Assembly (NCBI GenBank): GCA_024362935.1
Contig: JANCRA010000120.1
Location: forward strand, 1,371,501 to 1,435,500
From: Setophaga petechia
Lineage: Eukaryota; Chordata; Aves; Passeriformes; Parulidae
Direction of reading: 5' to 3'
Length of the DNA: 64,000 bases
Part shown: in pieces, positions 60,101-64,000 of the stretch
Layout of the letters: every line of letters begins with the position of its first letter
How positions within the stretch are numbered: the stretch's first letter is position 1
The notes under the pieces: model-generated
Database searches by the model: none
Told to the model about the DNA's origin: nothing
What the model saw: only the letters and a program-made list of their open reading frames with translations
Program-made: the position numbers and the translations under genes

Positions 60101-63100
60101 TAATTGCTACACAGCACTGCGATTGTGTTAGCAGCTTGCAAAGTGCTAGAAAACAGTACTTTCCCACTCTCTTGCCTTTCCCTTCACATTAATACTTGAA
60201 AGGAAGGCGTCTTAGACAACTTTCTTTTACATTTTGCAAAACACACTGCAGCCCTCTGTGCAACTTCTACAACACGATGGAAGTTGTTTAGTGAGCAGCA
60301 ACGTTTTCCCCTTGCGAGACAAAGTGAAAAAGCTATTTGCTCAGATGTAGGTGACAAGAAACACTTACTGCAGTGCAGTGACAAGTTAATTGGTACACAG
60401 CACTGGGATTGTGTTAGCAGCTCTCAAAGTGCTAGAAAACTGTACTTTCCCACTCTCTTGCCTTTCCCTTCACATTAATACTTGAAAGGAAGGCGTCTTA
60501 GACAACTTTCTTTTACATTTTGCAAAACACACTGCAGCCCTCTGTGCAACTTCTAGAACACGATAGGAAATGTTTAGTGAGCAAGAAGGTTTTCTCCTTG
60601 CGAGATATAGTGAAAAAGCATTTGCTTAGATATAGGTGACAAGAAACCCTTACTCCAGTGCAGTGACAAGTTAATTGGTACACAGCACTGGGATTGTGTT
60701 AGCAGCCTGCAAAGTGCTGGAAAACAGTACTTTCCCATGCTCTTGCCTTTCCCTTCACATTAATACTTGAAAGGAAGGCGTCTTAGACAACTTTCTTTTT
60801 CTTGTTTCAAAAATCTCTGCAGCCCTCTCTGCAACATCTACAACACGATGGAAGTTGTTTAGTGCGCAGGAAGGTTTTCTCCTTGCGAGACATTGTGAAA
60901 AAGCTATTTGCTTAGATGTAGGTGACAAGAAACACTTACTGCAGTGCACTGAACAGCTAATTGCTACACAGCACTGGGATTGTGTTAGCAGCTCTCAAAG
61001 TGCTAGAAAACAGTACTTTCCCACTCTCTTGCCTTTCCCTTCACATTAATACTTGAAAGGAAGGCGTCTTAGACAACTTTCTTTTTCTTGTGTCAAAACA
61101 CACTGCAGCCCTCTGTGCAACTTATTGAACACGATAGGAAATGTTTAGTGAGCAGGAAGGTTTTCTCCTTGCGAGACATAGTGAAAAAGCTATTTGCTTA
61201 GATGGAGGTGACAAGAAACCCTTACTGCAATGCAGTGACAAGTTAATTGGTACACAGCACTGGGATTGTGTTAGCAGCTCTCAAAGTGCTAGAAAACAGT
61301 ACTTTCCCACTCTCTTGCCTTTCCCTTCACATTTAAACTTGAAAGGAAGGCATCTTAGACAACTTTCTTTTTCTTGTGTCAAAAAACTCTGCAGCCCTCT
61401 CTGCAACATCTACTACACGATGGAAGTTGTTTAGTGAGCAGCAACGTTTTCCCCTTGCGAGACAAAGTGAAAAAGCTATTTGCTCAGATGTAGGTATCAA
61501 GAAACACTTACTGCCGTGCACTGACAAGCTAATTGCTACACAGCACTGCGATTGTGTTAGCAGCTTGCAAAGTGCTAGAAAACAGTACTTTCCCACTCTC
61601 TTGCCTTTCCCTTCACATTAATACTTGAAAGGAAGGCGTCTTAGACAACTTTCTTTTTCTTGTTACAGAACACACAGCAGCCCTCTGTTCAACTTCTAGA
61701 ACACGATAGGAGATGTTTAGTGAGCAAGAAGGTGTTCTCCTTGGGAGACATAGTGAAAAAGCTATTTGCTTAGATGTAGGTGACAAGAAACACTTACTGC
61801 AGTGCACTGAAAAGCTAACTGCTACACAGGACTGCGATTGTGTTAGCAGCCTGCAAAGTGCTAGAAAACAGTACTTTCCCACTCTCTTGCCTTTCCCTTC
61901 ACATTAATACTTGAAAGGAAGGCATCTTAGACAACTTTCTTTTTCTTGTGTCAAAAAACTCTGCAGCCCTCTCTGCATTATCTACAACACGATGGAAGTT
62001 GTTTAGTGAGCAGGAAGGTTTTCTCCTTGCGGGACATAGTGAAAAAGGTATTTGCTTAGATGTAGGTGACAAGAAACACTTACTGCCGTGCACTGAACAG
62101 CTAATTGCTACACAGAACTGGGATTGTGTTAGCAGCTTGCAAAGTGCTAGAAAACAGTACTTTCCCACTCTCTTGCCTTTCCCTTCACATTAATACTTGA
62201 AAGGAAGGCATCTTAGACAACTTTCTTTTTCTTGTGTCAAAAAACTCTGCAGCTCTCTCTGCAACATCTACAACACGATGGAAGTTGTTTAGTGAGCAGG
62301 AAGGTTTTTTTCCTTGCGAGACATAGTGAAAAAGCTTTTTCCTTAGATGTAGGTAAAAAGAAACACTTACTGCAGTGCACTGAACACCTAACTGCTACAG
62401 AGCACTAGGACTGTGTTAGCAGCTTGCAAAGTGCTAGAAAACAGTACTTTCCCACTCTCTTGCCTTTCCCTTCACATTAATACTTGAAAGGAAGGCGTCT
62501 TAGACAACTTTCTTTTACATTTTGCAAAACACACTGCAGCCCTCTGTGCAACTTCTACAACACGATGGAAGTTGTTTAGTGAGCAGCAACGTTTTCCCCT
62601 TGCGAGCAAAGTGAAAAAGCTATTTGCTCAGATGTAGGTATCAAGAAACACTTACTGCCGTGCACTGACAAGCTAATTGCTACACAGCACTGCGATTGTG
62701 TTAGCAGCTTGCAAAGTGCTAGAAAACAGTACTTTCCCACTCTCTTGCCTTTCCCTACACATTAATATTTGAAAGGAAGGCGTCTTAGACAACTTTCTTT
62801 TTCTTGTTACAGAACACACTGCAGCCCTCTGTGCAACTTCTAGAACACGATAGGAGATGTTTAGTGAGCAGGAAGGTTTTCTCCTTGCGAGACAGAGTGA
62901 AAAAGCTATTTGCTTAGATGTAGGTGACAAGAAACACTTACTGCAGTGCATTCAAAAGCTAACTGCTACACAGCACTGCGATTGTGTAAGCGGCCTGCAA
63001 AGTGCTAGAAAACAGTACTTTCCCACTCTCTTGCCTTTCCCTTCACATTAATACTTGAAAGGAAGGCATCTTAGACAACTTTCTTTTTCTTGTCTCAAAA

Positions 63101-64000
63101 AACTCTGTAGCCCTCTCTGCAACATCTACATCACGATGAAAGTTGTTTAGTGAGCAGGAAGGTTTTCTCCTTGCGAGACATATTGAAAAAGCTTTTTGCT
63201 TAGATGTAGGTGACAAGAAACACTTACTGCAGTGCACTGAGCAGCTAATTGCTACACAGAACTGGGATTGTGTTAGCAGCTTGCAAAGTGCTAGAAAACA
63301 GTACTTTCCCACTCTCTTGCCTTTCCCTTCACATTAATACTTGAAAGGAAGGCGTCTTAGACAACTTTCTTTTTCTTGTTACAGAACACACTGCAGCCCT
63401 CTGTGCAACTTCTAGAACACGATAGGAGATGTTTAGTGAGCAGGAAGGTTTTCTCCTTGCGAGACATAGTGAAAAAGCTATTTGATTAGATGTCGGTGAC
63501 AAGAAACACTTACTGCAGTGGACTGAAAAGCTTACTGCTACACAACACTGCGATTGTGTTAGCAGCCTGCAAAGTGCTAGAAAACAGTACTTTCCCACTC
63601 TCTTGCCTTTCCCTTCACATTAATACTTGAAAGGAAGGCGTCTTAGACAACTTTCTTTTTCTTGTGTCAAAAAACTCTGCAGCCCTCTCTGCAACATCTA
63701 CAACACGATGGAAGTTGCTAAGTGAGCAGGAAGGTTTTCTCCTTGCGAAACATAGTGAAAAAGCTATTTGCTTAGATGTAGGTGACAAGAAACACTTACT
63801 GCAGTGCACTGAAAAGCTAACTGCTACACAGCACTGCGATTGTGTTAGCAGCCTGCAAAGTGCTAGAAAACAGTACTTTCCCACTCTCTTGCCTTTCCCT
63901 TCACATTAATACTTGAAAGGAAGGCATCTCAGACAACTTTCTTTTTCTTGTGTCAAAAAACTCTGCAGCCCTCTCTGCAACATCTACAACACGATGAAAG
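57195..64000 (+). repeat. HOR unit 10 (partial, runs off the window)
   Basis: The d-block is 57195-58781. It follows unit 9 monomer by monomer at +11,880 bp to the last base, where the window cuts an a-class monomer with GGCATCTCAGAC. I found about eight to ten single-base differences over ~6.8 kb, for example ATGGAAGGTG (57757) against ATGCAAGGCG, CCTCTTCC (58018) against CCTTTTCC, and GGCGTCTTAG (63638) against GGCATCTTAG. The duplication therefore appears recent. Confidence 0.9.
58479..58675 (+). promoter_or_regulatory. CpG-rich promoter-like segment, copy 10
   Basis: It has the majority allele, unchanged relative to its +11,880 partner (copy 9) although the surrounding d monomers have acquired several substitutions. 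ETS-like core at 58534-58541 and E2F-like site at 58603-58612. Confidence 0.55.

Larger units (their letters stand above)
1..64000 (+). repeat. Tandem satellite array, ~286-bp monomer with higher-order repeats
   Basis: The anchor TTAGACAACTTTC recurs every 285-288 bases across the window, always in the same orientation; the only longer interval (440 bp, or 398 bp in one copy) is the d5 monomer. I estimate about 218 monomers. Outside the d5 insert, CpG is rare (mainly in GGCGTC, CACGAT, TTGCGAG and TGCGAT) while TG/CA is common, the pattern of old methylated vertebrate DNA. Monomers form a, b, c and d subfamilies arranged in multimeric higher-order units that are far more similar to each other than the monomers within one unit. 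No unique sequence, transposon, simple repeat tract or orientation switch interrupts it, so both array ends lie outside the window. No CENP-B box (TTCG-N4-A-NN-CGGG) was found by eye. The subfamily names are mine; the family itself is not recognised. Confidence 0.97.

Noticed and set aside
1..64000. Several hundred open frames of 61-130 codons on both strands
   Set aside because: They recur with the ~286-bp period on both strands in overlapping frames, many begin at a non-ATG codon, they are broken by the same one-base length changes that separate subfamilies, and the translations resemble no family I recognise. They are by-products of a stop-poor satellite.
1..64000. CRISPR array
   Set aside because: The unit is ~286 bp with no alternation of short identical repeats and unique spacers, and no cas-like genes are present.
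1..64000. Tandem copies of a functional multigene family
   Set aside because: The unit lacks a credible coding exon set, and no start-to-stop frame spans a unit. Only the promoter-like and splice-like signals remain as hints of transcription.
1..64000. Assembly artefact producing the long near-identical duplications
   Set aside because: Not excluded, but the copies differ by scattered substitutions, a 1-bp and a 42-bp deletion and chimeric junction monomers, which simple duplicated contigs would not show. Spanning reads would decide.

Overview
The whole 64-kb window is one uninterrupted satellite-DNA array. I see no conventional gene, rRNA, tRNA, transposon or unique flank at either edge. 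The basic unit is about 286 bp (285-288 bp by small indels), head-to-tail in one orientation, roughly 218 copies. The strongly CpG-poor monomers, a CpG-dense promoter-like segment embedded at intervals, and a layered higher-order repeat (HOR) organisation suggest a vertebrate centromeric, pericentromeric or macrosatellite array. I do not recognise the satellite family and cannot name the species.

Monomers fall into four groups, read from the sequence after the anchor TTAGACAAC (or TTGGACAA). 'a' monomers continue with TGTCAAAAAACTCTGCAG, 'b' with TTGTTACAGAACACAC, and 'c' with TTTTACATTTTGCAAAAC. A divergent set of five consecutive monomers, d1-d5, always occurs as a block of fixed order. The fifth (d5) carries an extra ~154 bp that is GC- and CpG-rich (about 22 CpGs in ~195 bp). 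It contains an ETS-like site, a double-sided E2F-like site, a perfect hairpin dyad, and a GTAAGC splice-donor-like sequence just downstream.

The d-block occurs ten times (d1 starts at 1214, 5374, 10677, 14837, 19569, 24300, 33849, 40583, 45315, 57195) and marks HOR units. The canonical HOR is a 16-mer of ~4,732 bp (units at 14837, 19569, 40583): d1-d5, c1, a1, b1, a2, b2, a3, a4, c2, a5, a6, b3. Variants are a 14-mer (1214, 10677; lacks c1-a1), an 18-mer (5374), a 23-mer (33849), a 33-mer (24300) and a 41-mer (45315). The last unit (57195) runs off the window and positions 1-1213 are the tail of an earlier unit.

Above the HOR there are larger near-identical duplications: 1-~8,060 repeats at +9,463; 45,315-~52,120 repeats at +11,880; 24,300-~28,570 repeats at about +21,015/21,057; a 7-monomer segment is inserted in the 33849 unit; and 8-monomer (2,287 bp) duplications lie inside the two longest units. 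Chimeric monomers mark several junctions, as expected from unequal exchange.

The observation most worth pursuing is the CpG-rich promoter-like segment present once per HOR, nearly invariant between copies and followed by a splice-donor-like motif, with acceptor-like sequences in the 'b' monomers. This suggests, but does not prove, that each HOR carries its own promoter for a possibly spliced satellite non-coding RNA. Open frames exist on both strands of each monomer, but I do not regard them as genes.
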